A stretch of 29,182 nucleotides of DNA from Saccoglossus kowalevskii (lineage: Eukaryota; Hemichordata; Enteropneusta; Harrimaniidae): positions 4,163 through 33,344 of the forward strand of contig NW_003124897.1 in the NCBI RefSeq assembly GCF_000003605.2, written 5' to 3'. This document shows, piece by piece, positions 10,119 to 20,735 of the stretch. The first letter of the stretch is position 1. Each line of letters begins with the position of its first letter. The notes under the pieces are model-generated. The model made no database searches, was not told the origin of the DNA, and saw nothing but the letters and a program-made list of their open reading frames with translations. The translations under genes and the position numbers were made by a program.

Positions 10119-11724
10119 CTGGAACAGAAATTGCATTAATTTGCAATTATTATATGAATATTACACAATGAACATTGAAAGAGTTGTTAAAATTATTGCC
10201 TTTGACACAAATCGTATAAGATATACTTAAATTGGATATATTTACATAAAGTAACATTTTAATTCGCAAAGACCGTTCTATGTAATTTTATCATAGAAAA
10301 CTAAATTGGTTGTCAATATTTGTAACAGTATTTCAAACTTTGCGCAACAAGAATGTTAATACATGTAAAATATCGTGTGATATATAAAACGTTTTTAGGG
10401 ACAAAATAATAAACGTCCCAAAATGTTATCAACAACTCATTGTCATTGTTCCAACCACATAATTGTAACATTGTGTTATTCTGATATAAAATATATAATC
10501 AGTCAAAGTGTAATACAACGTATGAGGGAAACCGTGTATTGATGGCAAAAACAATAGTTATGATATATGTATTCACCCCAGAGGTAGAATTGTAAAGTTC
10601 ATTCCACTTGTATGACGACGTTGGCATGTTTACACGTATAGTATTTGTAATTATTACATCTTGATTTATGTTTAGTTACCCGCTATAACACCATATAAGA
10701 TGTTTGGCTTGTCAATTTAAAACACTAAAGCCCGGAAAAAGCAACCCCTCCATACCTGAATACGATTTGATGTTTATTATTCCATACATTTCATCTCATT
10801 CAAACTTGTTAGGAAGAATCGTGTCCATGAATACTGATGGCAGGCTATTTCTATATATTTGCCGATAAGGGCATTGGTACGTTGACTATAACGTAGATCA
10901 TAAACAAGCCGTGTGCATTTTCAAAATCCGGAACCATCTGTAATTTCCTACTATTACACGAAATCTACAGGTAGGTTGCGATAATTTCAACAAGGCTTAT
11001 TTGAGAGTTTATTGGGAATAACGGTACTTGCGGCTGTAGAAATTCTGTGGCGTATCTATCATTAACAATGATAATTGGTGTTTTTTTGTACTCATTTTTT
11101 TTGCCCGAATACCCGAATAATAAAAAAAAAATAGGAAAACAGCATATTTACAAGATTATAAATTATTATCTGTTTAAAACTGTATTTGACAGCAGCCACT
11201 TTTCTGCTAATTTGGTCTGCCACATGAGTGAATATCAGATAAATTGGGTCATTTTTTGGCGGTAGATTGGACAATCAGTAATTTGTCTTCTTGGATGTTG
11301 AAATCACAACAATACGTGATTATCAATGTAATGGATATTCTCACTCATATTGTGAAATAGTTTAAAATAAACGATTACATAAGTAACATGTGTTACTCCA
11401 TATTATGTCGCTTCGTAAAGTTAATGAGGCTCGGCCGAACATAATATTATATGCAGTCTTTATATATTTATGCTACCAGGATACAGAAAATTAATAAAAA
11501 ATAACAAATTATACAAGAAAATTACAAATTATACATGAAAAAACATTCCCAAAATTACTGAATCTGTCACAATCGGATTCACATTTCTACTAAAATATAA
11601 GTGATTTGTGTTCATTCATCTGAGCATCCAACCTTAACTTTCTGTATTATAAATAAGCAATCATTCCCAAAATTAACGTTTCTATAACAACCAATCGTCC
11701 CTGTTGTGAGGGAAAGATAGGTAG

Positions 11725-11748
11725 ACATACGTACATACATACATACAT
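11725..11748. repeat. (ACAT)n microsatellite
   Basis: About six tetranucleotide units, one of them interrupted by CGT. Confidence 0.85.
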
Positions 11749-12586
11749 AAAAACAGAATAGACACATACAAAAACAAATTAATACCAGGATACATAAAAA
11801 CAATGTGCATATTCTTTATTCAGGCACCTAAGTAAGAATTCCCTAGGGCCTATGGAGTACAAATTAGGTTCCCAACCTTGAAAATGATGTTCGCCTTTTT
11901 GGTGAAGGTAATTAAACATCCCTTTACGCTAAAAGAAACATCATTTCTTCTTCAATGTTTATTTTGCAATTTGCATTCTGAACACGTGTTTTGGTGTCTA
12001 TTTATCCTTGGGGCGTTCAAGTCTATGTTTTAATCGATAGCAATTTATACTTGTAAATTAAATGCAAATAATTACGCGTTTCTTGTATAAACTATTTTGA
12101 GAGTTAATGTGACAACATGCAGTACGGCATACTTAGAAGTACATCAGACTTGACACTTACAAACCACATGGTTACTAAACTACCATTACTTTTATGTCCC
12201 CTGGGTTCTAAATCACCTTTCACAGTCACTTCATATAAACTACGGACGTATCAGTATATGATGTATCCATGGTACCTCACAGTGGTCGATGTTTTTTATC
12301 TGACACAGATGTTGAAATATTGAGGTAATTTAGTATAATCTTGTATAATAGAATACCTTGACATTTACTTCTGATCTATCTACATTACAAGTCATTGTTA
12401 AATGACACAGTCCCCATTGCAATTAAGGGGCATACTATTCACGTCTAAGATAAAGTAATATGGCAAAAAATCAAGATGGCTTCAAGTCCATGGTATGTTA
12501 TGTAATCCCAAATTGAATTGTTATTTATATGTATTGCTACATGCATAATATATGTAACTAAATAGTTTATAGGCTGTCACACTTGT

Positions 12587-12700
12587 TTAAAGGGCGGCAG
12601 TCGTCGCGCTGCGCATGTGCGACATTTGTGTTGATAACTATTTATTTTCCCACAATCCAATGCGATCTTTCTGAGGATCTAGGAACTTCCGGTTTTTGTG
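12587..12700. mobile_element. Single MITE terminus (TTAA family), partner end missing
   Basis: TTAA at 12587-12590 is followed by AGGGCGGCAGTCGTCGCGCT. This is nearly identical to the right terminus of the element at 2979-3247 read in reverse, and both continue to CCACAATYCAATGCG. No matching opposite end is found downstream, so the copy is truncated. It leads into the 304-bp array after about 60 bp. Confidence 0.55.
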
Positions 12701-12749
12701 TGTGGCATCATTGGCTCATGTCTAGCAAATATCGGCAACAAAATATTTA

Positions 12750-13898
12750 GCGGTCATGTGACCTTGGCCGCCATATTGGATTTTCTGAAAATTGACAAAA
12801 AACTTTTAAAATCTTCTTTTTAAAAATGGCTCACTCGTGTGATTAGAAATTTGCTTTGCAGCATCTATGACCATAGCTTTACAAAGTTACTGGAGCAGAT
12901 TTTTGAAAAATGGCTTCCTTTGGCAGCCATCTTGGATTAAGTAAAAAGTGAAAGTACGCTATAACTCATGAACAATTTGCCAGATTGACACCAAAGTTGG
13001 CATACAACATCCCTTCGGTAAGATGATTATGTGTTCATAAAAATATTTCCCATGATTCAAGTGGTTTTGGCGGCCATCTTGAATTTATCAAAAAAATGCA
13101 ATACACCTCAAAAAATTATCCTCTTAAAAACTGCTTGCTTGTTTGACAATCAATTTAGCATATAGTATCTCTTTTGATAGCTCTACAAAGTTACTGAAGC
13201 AGATTTTTGAAAAATGGCTTCCTTTGGCAGCCATCTTGGATTTAGTAAAAAGTGAAACTACGCTATAACTTATGAACAATTTGCCAGATTTAAATGAAAC
13301 TTGGCATACAACATTCGCTCAATAAAATGATTATGTGTTCATGAAAATATTTCCCATGATTCAAGTGGTTTTGGCGGCCATGTTGGATTTATCACAAAAA
13401 ATGCAAAAAACCTCAAAACATTTTCTTGTTAAAAACTGCTTGCTTGTTTGAAAAGCAATTCAGTATATAGTATCTCTGTTGATAGCTCTACAAAGTTACT
13501 GAAGCAGATTTTTGAAAAATGACTTCCTTTGGCAGCCATCTTGGATTTAGTAAAAAGTGAAATTACGCTATAAGTCATGAACAATTTGCCAGATTGACAC
13601 CATAGTTGGCATACAACATCCCTTCAATAAGATGATTATGTGTTCATAAAAATATTTCCCATGATTCAAGTGGTTTTGGCGACCATCTTGAATTTATCAC
13701 AAAAATGCAAAAAACCTCAAAAAAATATCTTCTTAAAAATTGCTTGCTTGTTTGACAATCAGTTTAGAATATAGCACCTATGTTGATAGCTCTACAAAGT
13801 TTTTGAAGCAGATTTTTGAAAAATGGCTTCTTTTGGCAGCCATCTTGGATTTAGTAAAAAGTGAAATTACGCTATAACTCATGAACAATTTGCCAGAC
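12750..13898. repeat. Tandem array, 304-bp unit, about 3.8 copies
   Basis: The phrase ACAAAGTTACTG recurs at 12881, 13185, 13490 and, with two changes, 13794 (spacing 304, 305, 304). Each unit has two related halves: GGCGGCCATCTTGAATTTAT and, 157 bp later, GGCAGCCATCTTGGATTTAG (147 bp to the next). Other constant blocks are TTTGCCAGATT, GATTATGTGTTCAT and TTCCCATGATTCAAGTGG. The first copy is the most diverged. The array ends abruptly at TTTGCCAGAC. No protein frame is conserved. It lies in receptor intron 1. Confidence 0.93.
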
Positions 13899-14182
13899 AT
13901 TAGACAGATGACTATAAATGGTTATGTCTGTTAATTCCAGTGTGGTTCATAATAGCAAAATACCAGAGGACTTGTTAAGAACATTGCATTTTAGACATGA
14001 AACGTTCGTCAAATAATCACATCAAGCAAGTGCAATTTGCCATGAGTCATGCAGGCTCGAAACCCGTCATCGCTGCTATGCAGCTATATTTTAATAATGT
14101 ATTTATCATCACAAATACACTCAAAGATTTGTTCATATCCATGGTTAAATTGGGCCGTGGTAAATATATTCATACATTTCAG

Positions 14183-14250
14183 TAGGGGGTGGTGGTCGTC
14201 ACGCCGCGTCCTGTTCGATATGGGACTCATAGTGACGTACACAGTGCATG
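14183..14250. mobile_element. Solitary MITE-end remnant
   Basis: AGGGGGTGGTGGTCGTCACG followed by ATATGGGACTCATA resembles the left end of the element at 2979, which has AGGGCGGTAGTCGTTGCGTC and then ATATGGGTCTCATA. It has no TTAA flank and no matching opposite end. Confidence 0.4.
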
Positions 14251-15600
14251 TAAAATACATTGTTTATTCACACGAACTTCGGGTTAGCGGCAAACAAACA
14301 CACACATTAATGCAACATCAATTTATATGTATCATTGTATTACATAAAGAGTCAGCTAGGCTTGATCAAATACTAGTAATTATAAAGACATTTTGCTTTA
14401 AATGAGATCTGTGTAACATAACAGACAATGTATTGATACATGAAAAATGCAAGTATCTTAATAAGTACTGTTAATAACATTCGGGTGAAAGTATCGCTCC
14501 TAAACCAAAACAAAAGCGTTTGGGTTTTAAGAATTAGGTCCTACTCATCCAACTGGCGAATTTATGTCAAAAGTAAGTTTTGTGAAACCACTTGAATTAC
14601 ATTGTTAAAATCAAACAACACAATGTTGTGTAGGCTTTACGACACACATTGAGAAGAAAATAATATTTAATGCTGCAACCAGCGTCATGAAGTAAATAGA
14701 TCAGACAGTGATGTTGGATATCGTCAGCTTACTCATCATCACCAAAGCAGTATAATTTACTGTCATGTACACGTTATTAGAGTCATACACTGTCTTGTTT
14801 ACCTAACAAACATATTTAATACTGAAATTACCTGGTTGACTGAATATGAGTTCTGTTTTCTGAAAAAGATCTGCGATATTCATGCCAAAAAACATCGACT
14901 GGCATTTTGTTTTGAACTTGTAATTAATAAATATGTTTTTTTTTATAAAATCGCTCTAAACCTATATATATATATGAATAAATTAAGCATCGATGTTTTA
15001 AAATGCAAAATAAAATTTAAACTATGTAGTGTAGTGTACTTGTGAGTTGTCAATTGTTGTTTTGAAAAGATAAACGTTCGAATATTTTTATTTCCACATT
15101 TGATGTGATAGTTAACAGAGGTATACTTATTTGACAACATAAATGTACATCGAAATATAATACAAATTTCAAGAAACGGTCTGATACTAACTGCAGCTGA
15201 CACACAGTTTCGTAAATAATTTACGAAATTGACATGCCTTGCAACGCTAAGATATGTACGAGATATGTCATATGTCAAGTTTTCGCGTATCTGTTGACCG
15301 ACTTAATTAGCTGTCTATTAGCGAATTGCTGTGTTATGTCTGTCATCGTTTAGGCCTATTTGAAGTTTTGGACGGAACTTGGCTCAGTGATTTGGAACTA
15401 ATTACGAGATAACCGTCGCTATTCTGACTATTAATTCTGACAGTTGGTATTCGTAGTTATTAATGTAGTGAACGATTAATCAAAAGATATGACGTACTCA
15501 GTACTTAGTGTGATTGGCTTTATGATTGAAGGTTACGCCCTAGAGTCTTTTTACTGTTTTGTAATTGGTTAGAGTTTTGAAAATGAATAAAGAGAGTTTG
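14251..15600. other. Intron 1 stretch, nothing recognised
   Basis: AT-rich. Frames of 110-118 codons at 14049-14405 and 14943-15278 have no domain and low-complexity composition. Two inverted CCAAT-type sequences (ATTGGCT near 15510, ATTGGTT near 15565) precede the GC-richer repeat segment. Confidence 0.45.
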
Positions 15601-15715
15601 AGTTGGTCTTGAGGAGTACACCAGAACAGACGCAGTCCTGGAGAGACTTGGAGCGAGCCTTGACGCAGTCTTGGGCGAGTCTTGGGTCAGCCTTGCGATA
15701 GTCCTGGGGATTTTT
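15600..15715. repeat. Degenerate short-period CTTGG repeat
   Basis: Repeats of GTCTTGG, GTCCTGG and CCTTG separated by GCGAG, GACGCA or GGTCAG, with a period of about 10-17 bp. It is GC-richer than its flanks. An AATAAA lies about 10 bp upstream on the plus strand. It could be part of an old LTR or promoter, but I found no TG...CA ends or target duplication. Confidence 0.5.
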
Positions 15716-16514
15716 CGCCAGGGCGCTGTGTCTTATAGAGTGCTGATTGACCGACTAAGATGAGAGCTGAAACGTATTTCGTTGTGTGTGTCTTATTTGA
15801 CTGTAAAGTATAAGTGACTTTCCCGATCCCGTACCTCAAGGGGACGAGATAGAGAGACGAGACGAGTTTCCCCCCTGACAAGTGTGGAGAACCCCGAGGA
15901 GAAGAATTTACCCCTGATAGATACATTGAATTAAAAACTGTCACATGATAAGTGATGTTCTTTATAAATCACGACTCTGTGATTATTGATTCCTGTGTAC
16001 AGCTTGAATCCAACTACTTGCCTCTTTATTAGTGTTCTTGTTTATTGTGAACACGTTTAAATGCATGTGCCGGAAATTGGAATATATCAGTATAGTTAAC
16101 GAGAACGAGGAAATATATTTCTGATTTTGGCGTTTTTTTCTGAGAAATCTCGTTACAGATGCAATAATTTAATTTTGCCAAAGTAATGTAAAATACTTTA
16201 TTTTAGCTGGAATTAATTTTCGCTGAAAAGACTCTTTTGGATGTTTTGTACGGAATAATTTGAATGTAAAATATAGGAAAAAAGGTATATTCGATGGATT
16301 TTATTTACAGTAATGCGCTCGCTGAATATGTACTAAACGAACGCGCTAATACATACTAACTAATTCAATAACTTGATACGATATCTACACTGAGCATGAA
16401 GTCAAAGTGTAAATTAGATATGCATGGGTAATGTGTATACGTAAAATGTTTTAAATTTTGTCGGAGAGAAAGCAAAGCGTTCTCCCAACAATGGATGACA
16501 ATAATAAGGCTAAC

Positions 16515-16958
16515 CTGTTGCAGGAAGAGGATCAACGGACACATGGCTTCGCCAAAAATCCACTTCCGTAACATCCCGTGAATAAACGTAAATGGCATAC
16601 AGAATATGCCCATTGCCATGTCTCCCACTGCTAAATTAACGATGAATTTGTTTAATTCGGACATGGTTCTGGACCCACATAATAGTACCACAATGACCAT
16701 GGTGTTTCCGATGATCGTCAACGTCACAGTCAATGCGTAGGTTAATATCAATGTTATCCTTCCAGCCAAGTTTATCGCGTCGTCATCAACGTGGCAAAAA
16801 CTATCGTCAATTGAATAATCCGAGTCGGAGTATTCACCATCTGAACTAAAGTAGGTGCTGTTGAAAGTGAAGTTCTCTGGCAGAAAACACAACAACGGCG
16901 TGCACAAACACGTGTAGTACATATCATCGCTCATCGACATAAAGTCGTCCGTTTCCAT
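16515..16958 (-). CDS. Neuropeptide-type rhodopsin-class GPCR, exon 1 (N-terminus, TM1, TM2, start of TM3)
   Basis: This exon starts a plasma-membrane peptide receptor that would signal through heterotrimeric G proteins; the ligand is unknown. The chosen ATG (AACATGG, purine at -3 and G at +4) is the first ATG in a frame that runs further upstream only from non-ATG codons. It encodes 148 residues. The ectodomain is acidic and Ser/Tyr-rich, with N-glycosylation sequons at N29 and N33. TM1 is about 66-93 with GN at 84-85. TM2 is about 103-125 with NLAVGD (Asp113). KWIFG in ECL1 precedes Cys140, and TM3 begins. The four exons (16958-16515, 10118-9714, 9623-9408, 4582-4394) join in phase 0 to 417 residues. 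The closest relatives by motif are NPY/NPFF/RYamide/prokineticin-type receptors; the exact subfamily is not resolved. A non-coding upstream exon may exist. Confidence 0.92.
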
Positions 16959-17030
16959 GTTCAACTTAAATATATATTCCTTTTGTGGCCACAAAATTTC
17001 GATATTTGTAAAATTACATCCACACGTCAC

Positions 17031-17786
17031 GATTGGTCAGTGAGTCGTAGACGTGTGTACGAGCGATTATGTGGCGAGGCTGTTACATGTCGTTAATGGA
17101 TGACAACTGAATATTATGGTGTATACGCACGCGCGGTGTGAATGATTTTAGTTACAGCTTTCGCAATGCAGTGCGCACAGAGTCAGACATAGCTTATAGT
17201 GCACAACATACTAGTAATTATAAATTACATCTCCACCGAAATGTAATGTTATAATTCTGTGTCATCACTATGTGTTTTAATTACATATAGAGAGAAGGTA
17301 GAAACCTATACACTAAAAACACTCTTGTTATTACAGTAACGAGCACTGTGTTATATTCTGTATATATGTTATTTGAATCGAAGCATATATACAAACGATG
17401 ATTGGATACGTCGAAAATAACTTGCCAAAAACAAATCTGTTCTCTGAGTAGCCAATAAGGCATAATCTTGTAAGTAGCTTCACATCAAATTGTGAAAGAA
17501 CACCCCTATTTATATTAAATCTGGGGAATGGGATGAAAATCCTAGGGGTCAAAGAGTATGAAGCATAATCTTTATATCTTCAAGAGTTTATAACTATAAG
17601 AAGACATAACAATTCCACTACTCAGGTTCTGAACACTTAACCTGGGATTTGAAAACAAAGAATTCTGGAAAATTACCCTTTATTTTTTTCACGGAGTGAT
17701 ACTTGGGAAAAAAGGCTCCTTCTTCATAATGAACGTGGGTGGATACATCGGTCAGCAAATCTTGCTTAGGCATTTGTATACTTCAC
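17031..17786. other. 5' flank of the receptor gene
   Basis: AT-rich with no clear TATA/CCAAT pair placed for a minus-strand start. Short frames at 17281-17552 lack domains. Confidence 0.4.
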
Positions 17787-17894
17787 GAACACTGCGATAA
17801 AGACTTTCGGTTTTCGACATTGTAAAATTCTTTTGTTTTTGGAGAGAAAAGACCGCGAAAAAATGATTTTGGTAAGATAATTCAGAAATTTATA

Positions 17895-18629
17895 TTAAGG
17901 TAGAAGCCTACTCATAAATTGAAAAAAAACCACAGAATTTATTAATTTTGCAATATATTGTACTCCAAGGGCATGGGTGGATTTAGAGAGGGGACGAGGG
18001 GCCGCGGCCCTTTTTTTTAACAACAAGCAAGGCTTCGCGCCATCAGCGCTCGCGAACTTGGCCTTCGGCCAACTTATCGGCCCCCTATTCCAGAATCCCA
18101 GATCCGCCCCTGAAGGCAATATAAGGATATTGACCCAAAAAAAGTTGGGGGTCACCAGCCTTTTTTTCGAGAAATTGATGGTTGTATTTTAGTGGAAAGT
18201 CGCCATTTTGACACTATTATAACACTTTTACCACAGGTTCCTATGGCAGAGATATCTGGAAATCTAGCCTGGTGACAAAAAATCATATATTGTTAATGAT
18301 GGAGAACTTTTTCTTGTTCTGAATTATTATATTGTTAATGATGGAATACTTTTTGTTGTTCTGAATTATTAAAAAATCTGGGTTTTGAAAAAGTGTCAAA
18401 AAATGATTTTTTTTGTGACATTGTGTTCTATGGAATTGTTCTAAAAATAGCAATTTTCAGGAAATATTAGGACACGTTTCTCAAAAAGCATAACTGTAAC
18501 ACACAAAATAATGCTATTTCATTGTACCATGGGACACTAGTTCCATGATTGTTCATGTTAAACTAATGAACATTGTCATACGATTTATGACCAATTTTGT
18601 CAAAAATTATGACTAGGCTTCTACCTTAA
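17895..18629. mobile_element. TTAA-flanked inverted-repeat element nested in the outer one
   Basis: TTAA at 17895-17898 and 18626-18629. The ends are inverted repeats GGTAGAAGCCTACTCATAA and GGTAGAAGCCTAGTCATAA (one mismatch in 19). 735 bp with flanks. The interior includes a 42-bp direct duplication (about 18288-18370, marked by TTGTTAATGATGGA) and a GC-rich insert. Kolobok/piggyBac-like target choice. The ends differ from the AGGGCGG family at 2979 and 6240, so this is a second TTAA family. Confidence 0.75.
17967..18112. mobile_element. GC-rich small inverted-repeat insert
   Basis: About 146 bp, far more GC-rich than its surroundings. The left end has GGGTGGATTTAGAGAGGGG, and the right end reverse-complemented GGGGCGGATCTGGGATTC, both leading into GGGGCC. 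This TGGATTTAG/CGGATCTGG signature is common in dispersed animal MITEs. It is read on both strands as short frames (17895-18192) that have no protein meaning. Confidence 0.5.
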
Positions 18630-18933
18630 AAATAATTCATAACGAAATGTATTCCCCATGCACCCATAACTAATTTTCATAATTACGAATTACACAAGAA
18701 TAATACTGAGAAAAGATATTTTGCTATATTCTCTACATTTTCGCTTTTTATTTGGCTTGAACTGTGACTGAAAGAAGCTGAATAAAATTACAAACTATGT
18801 AGTGTGTTCAACAACTCATGTATGAACAATAACTTAATAAATATGATTTTACTTGGTAAAAATACTGTATTTTCTGCATAAAAACCAAAGAATTTCACAA
18901 AGTCAAACACGGAAAGTCTTTATCGAAGTGTTC

Positions 18934-19787
18934 ACATTAGTTTATCATCAGGTTTAGTTTGTGCAAATAGTTCATAAAAAATCAGGGCGAGAGACACATC
19001 TTCGGAACTATGCCCGGTCATCGTGTTGGTTTGTTTTGGATTACAGGTATGTATGTATAATGGCTAGGAAATCATGTTTATTCATGATTGGATCTCATTG
19101 ATGTTTCGTTAACTCCTAATGCATCTAAATCTATCCTGGTAATATGTTGATTTATTATGACTTGTAATTGAAACATAGTCAAACATTGTTGATATTTAGG
19201 GAGCAAGTACAAGTTGGGAATAACATTTGGCAACGCAATTAATAGTCCAGTCAATATACTGCTATTTTAGGCCTGACCCACTACAAATTGCAATAAAAAC
19301 AAAACATGGTGGGAAATGTTGTAGTTGACCTCCTATAAGAAATACTAAATGTCCCATAAAATCCAGGGAGTGGAAAAGGTGTAAAATCGACCTCAAAAAT
19401 CACTAAAAACAGGTATTTTTTTGTAATTTTTTACAGTAAGTGATATGATGATATTTCCATTGTTTTCAGTAAATTTTATACATTGTTTATGTAATTTTAT
19501 TGGTATTGAAGGCAACTGCAATACAAATACATGTTTGTGTTTGTCTACTATGTTAACAGAGACAAATTTGAACTAAAAATGTGGATTTTTGTACCAAAAA
19601 ACTTGATTTTTTAGTCAAAAGACAACTATCGTTTTTCTGTAATCATTTTTCTCTCAGTATGACTTTTGTTATAATGTAATGAATGTAAATGTGAGTAAAA
19701 GAATCACGAACTTTAGTTTTTTAACATGTAAATAGAGAGATTTATTCGTGGACATGTACATAAACTGCACAAATTTCAATACAAATT
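18934..19787. other. Intergenic AT-rich stretch, nothing recognised
   Basis: It lies between the nested inverted-repeat elements and the 3' end of the nuclease-like pseudogene. I found no inverted terminal repeat here matching the region upstream of 24563. Confidence 0.45.
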
Positions 19788-19930
19788 TTATTCGAAAGTA
19801 AGGTCATTTGGATCACTTTCTACTGAATTATCACAGTTGTAGCCATGGCATACACTACATGCTGGAGAACATGCAAGGCTATGTTTTCTACAGCTACATC
19901 ACATACTATTACAGTCTGTTTTACAGTTAC
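19788..19930 (-). pseudogene. Nuclease-like element: C-terminal CXC (tesmin/TSO1-like) tail
   Basis: Immediately past the LTR the frame reads CNCKTDC, then after four codons CSCRK, then LACSPACSVC and C. Nine Cys in a C-x-C-x3-C-x4-C-x-C-x6-C-x3-C-x2-C-x4-C pattern resemble the zinc-binding CXC module of tesmin/TSO1-type DNA-binding proteins. An in-frame TGA at 19900-19898 probably replaced an Arg CGA (CpG decay). It ends SDPNDLTFE and TAA, with AATAAA overlapping the stop. Confidence 0.7.
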
Positions 19931-19935
19931 ATCTT

Positions 19936-20415
19936 TGTCACACGCAACGTAATATTACCGTAATTGGTATAGTACAGGTGTGATGGTTCAAATACCAAAA
20001 TGGCAACAGTAACAGAAAGACTTCCCTGGCGGCGATGATAAAATACGAACACGGAGCCAACAGATGAGGTTTCAACTGGTACTGGTATTATTATACTCTG
20101 CAAACATCAAGTACAATAACGCGGTAAAACTCCACTACTCCAATAACTAATACAATTCAACTAGATCTCCGATCTGATCTCAGTGCTGAACAACTCCCCT
20201 ATATATACCCACACTGTCTATAAATAGACCATTACATCAGCATACATAATGAGTCTGGAACTTACTACAAATTTTTAGAATGTTCCATTACCTTCTATTG
20301 CTTCCTACAGTGTCCTATTACCTATTCAACCAACTTCTAAAAATTCCACCCAGACACAGTACGGTTCTAGAACATTCTCAGTCACACGGAAGTGGTAAAC
20401 AAGTCGTATGCGACA
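19936..20415. mobile_element. Solo LTR, 480 bp, with 5-bp target duplication
   Basis: Begins TGTCACACGC and ends GTATGCGACA (canonical TG...CA). It is flanked by ATCTT at 19931-19935 and 20416-20420. Removing the LTR and one ATCTT rejoins the host pseudogene codons for VIR and CNC in frame, proving insertion. TATA-like sequences lie at 20197-20204 and 20219-20226. A perfect three-unit heat-shock element (TTCTAGAACATTC, 20365-20377) and a two-unit one (GAATGTTC, 20278-20285) are present. On the minus strand these would be upstream of the TATA, so minus orientation is favoured. A 5-bp duplication fits Ty3/gypsy or BEL-type elements. No internal retroelement genes remain. Confidence 0.9.
20365..20377. 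promoter_or_regulatory. Perfect three-pentamer heat-shock element in the solo LTR
   Basis: TTCTAGAACATTC fits the consensus of alternating TTC and GAA units spaced by two bases, the HSF1 trimer site. A second partial site lies at 20278-20285. Confidence 0.6.
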
Positions 20416-20735
20416 ATCTTATAACGTTCAACAGAGATTCTGGTGCATATGGCAAATCCGTGCATGTTGGCGTCATTTGATATTGTGCACACTCCATCCC
20501 CAGTTTCTTGGATGCATTTGCATGTCCAAACCTCTCCATTGTTGTACTTGGTAATATACACGTAGGCTGTGGTATTTAGCAGCAGCCGAAGTTGGGGGTA
20601 ATGTACGTGGCTTTACAAAAAACACACTGGTTGATACCTTTTTGCAAATATGCTATATCTTAGTGTATCAAAGGCATCTCCTTGCTGCCCTTTATATATA
20701 CAGACCAGCGCTTTTTTCCCAAGCATATTGAATTT

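Larger units (their letters stand above)
10119..16514 (-). other. GPCR intron 1 (6396 bp, phase 0)
   Basis: The donor is CAG|GTTAGC at 16514 and the acceptor TTCTGTTCCAG at 10119. The intron holds an (ACAT)n microsatellite, a truncated MITE end, a 304-bp tandem array and a GC-richer segment with CTTGG repeats near 15.6 kb. The stretch 10140-12580 is otherwise AT-rich with nothing recognised. Confidence 0.85.
17787..18933. mobile_element. Inverted-repeat element with 64-bp arms (outer layer of a nest)
   Basis: Arms 17787-17850 and 18870-18933 are inverted copies matching at roughly 53 of 64 positions. They begin GAACACTGCGATAAAGACTT (left) and GAACACTTCGATAAAGACTT (right, reverse complement). 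The total span is 1147 bp. It encloses a second TTAA-flanked element. There is no coding frame with a recognisable domain. Target duplications at the outer ends are not evident. Confidence 0.6.

Noticed and set aside
14049-14405. 118-codon plus-strand frame
   Set aside because: It crosses a MITE-end remnant and has no domain; composition fits chance in AT-rich DNA.
15331-15945. Possible LTR with CCAAT boxes, AATAAA and CTTGG repeats
   Set aside because: I could not find TG...CA ends with matching 5-bp flanks, so only the short repeat is annotated.
16959-17030. Extension of receptor exon 1 upstream to 17030
   Set aside because: The frame is open, but the codon at 17030 is GTG, not ATG. The first ATG with good context is at 16958.
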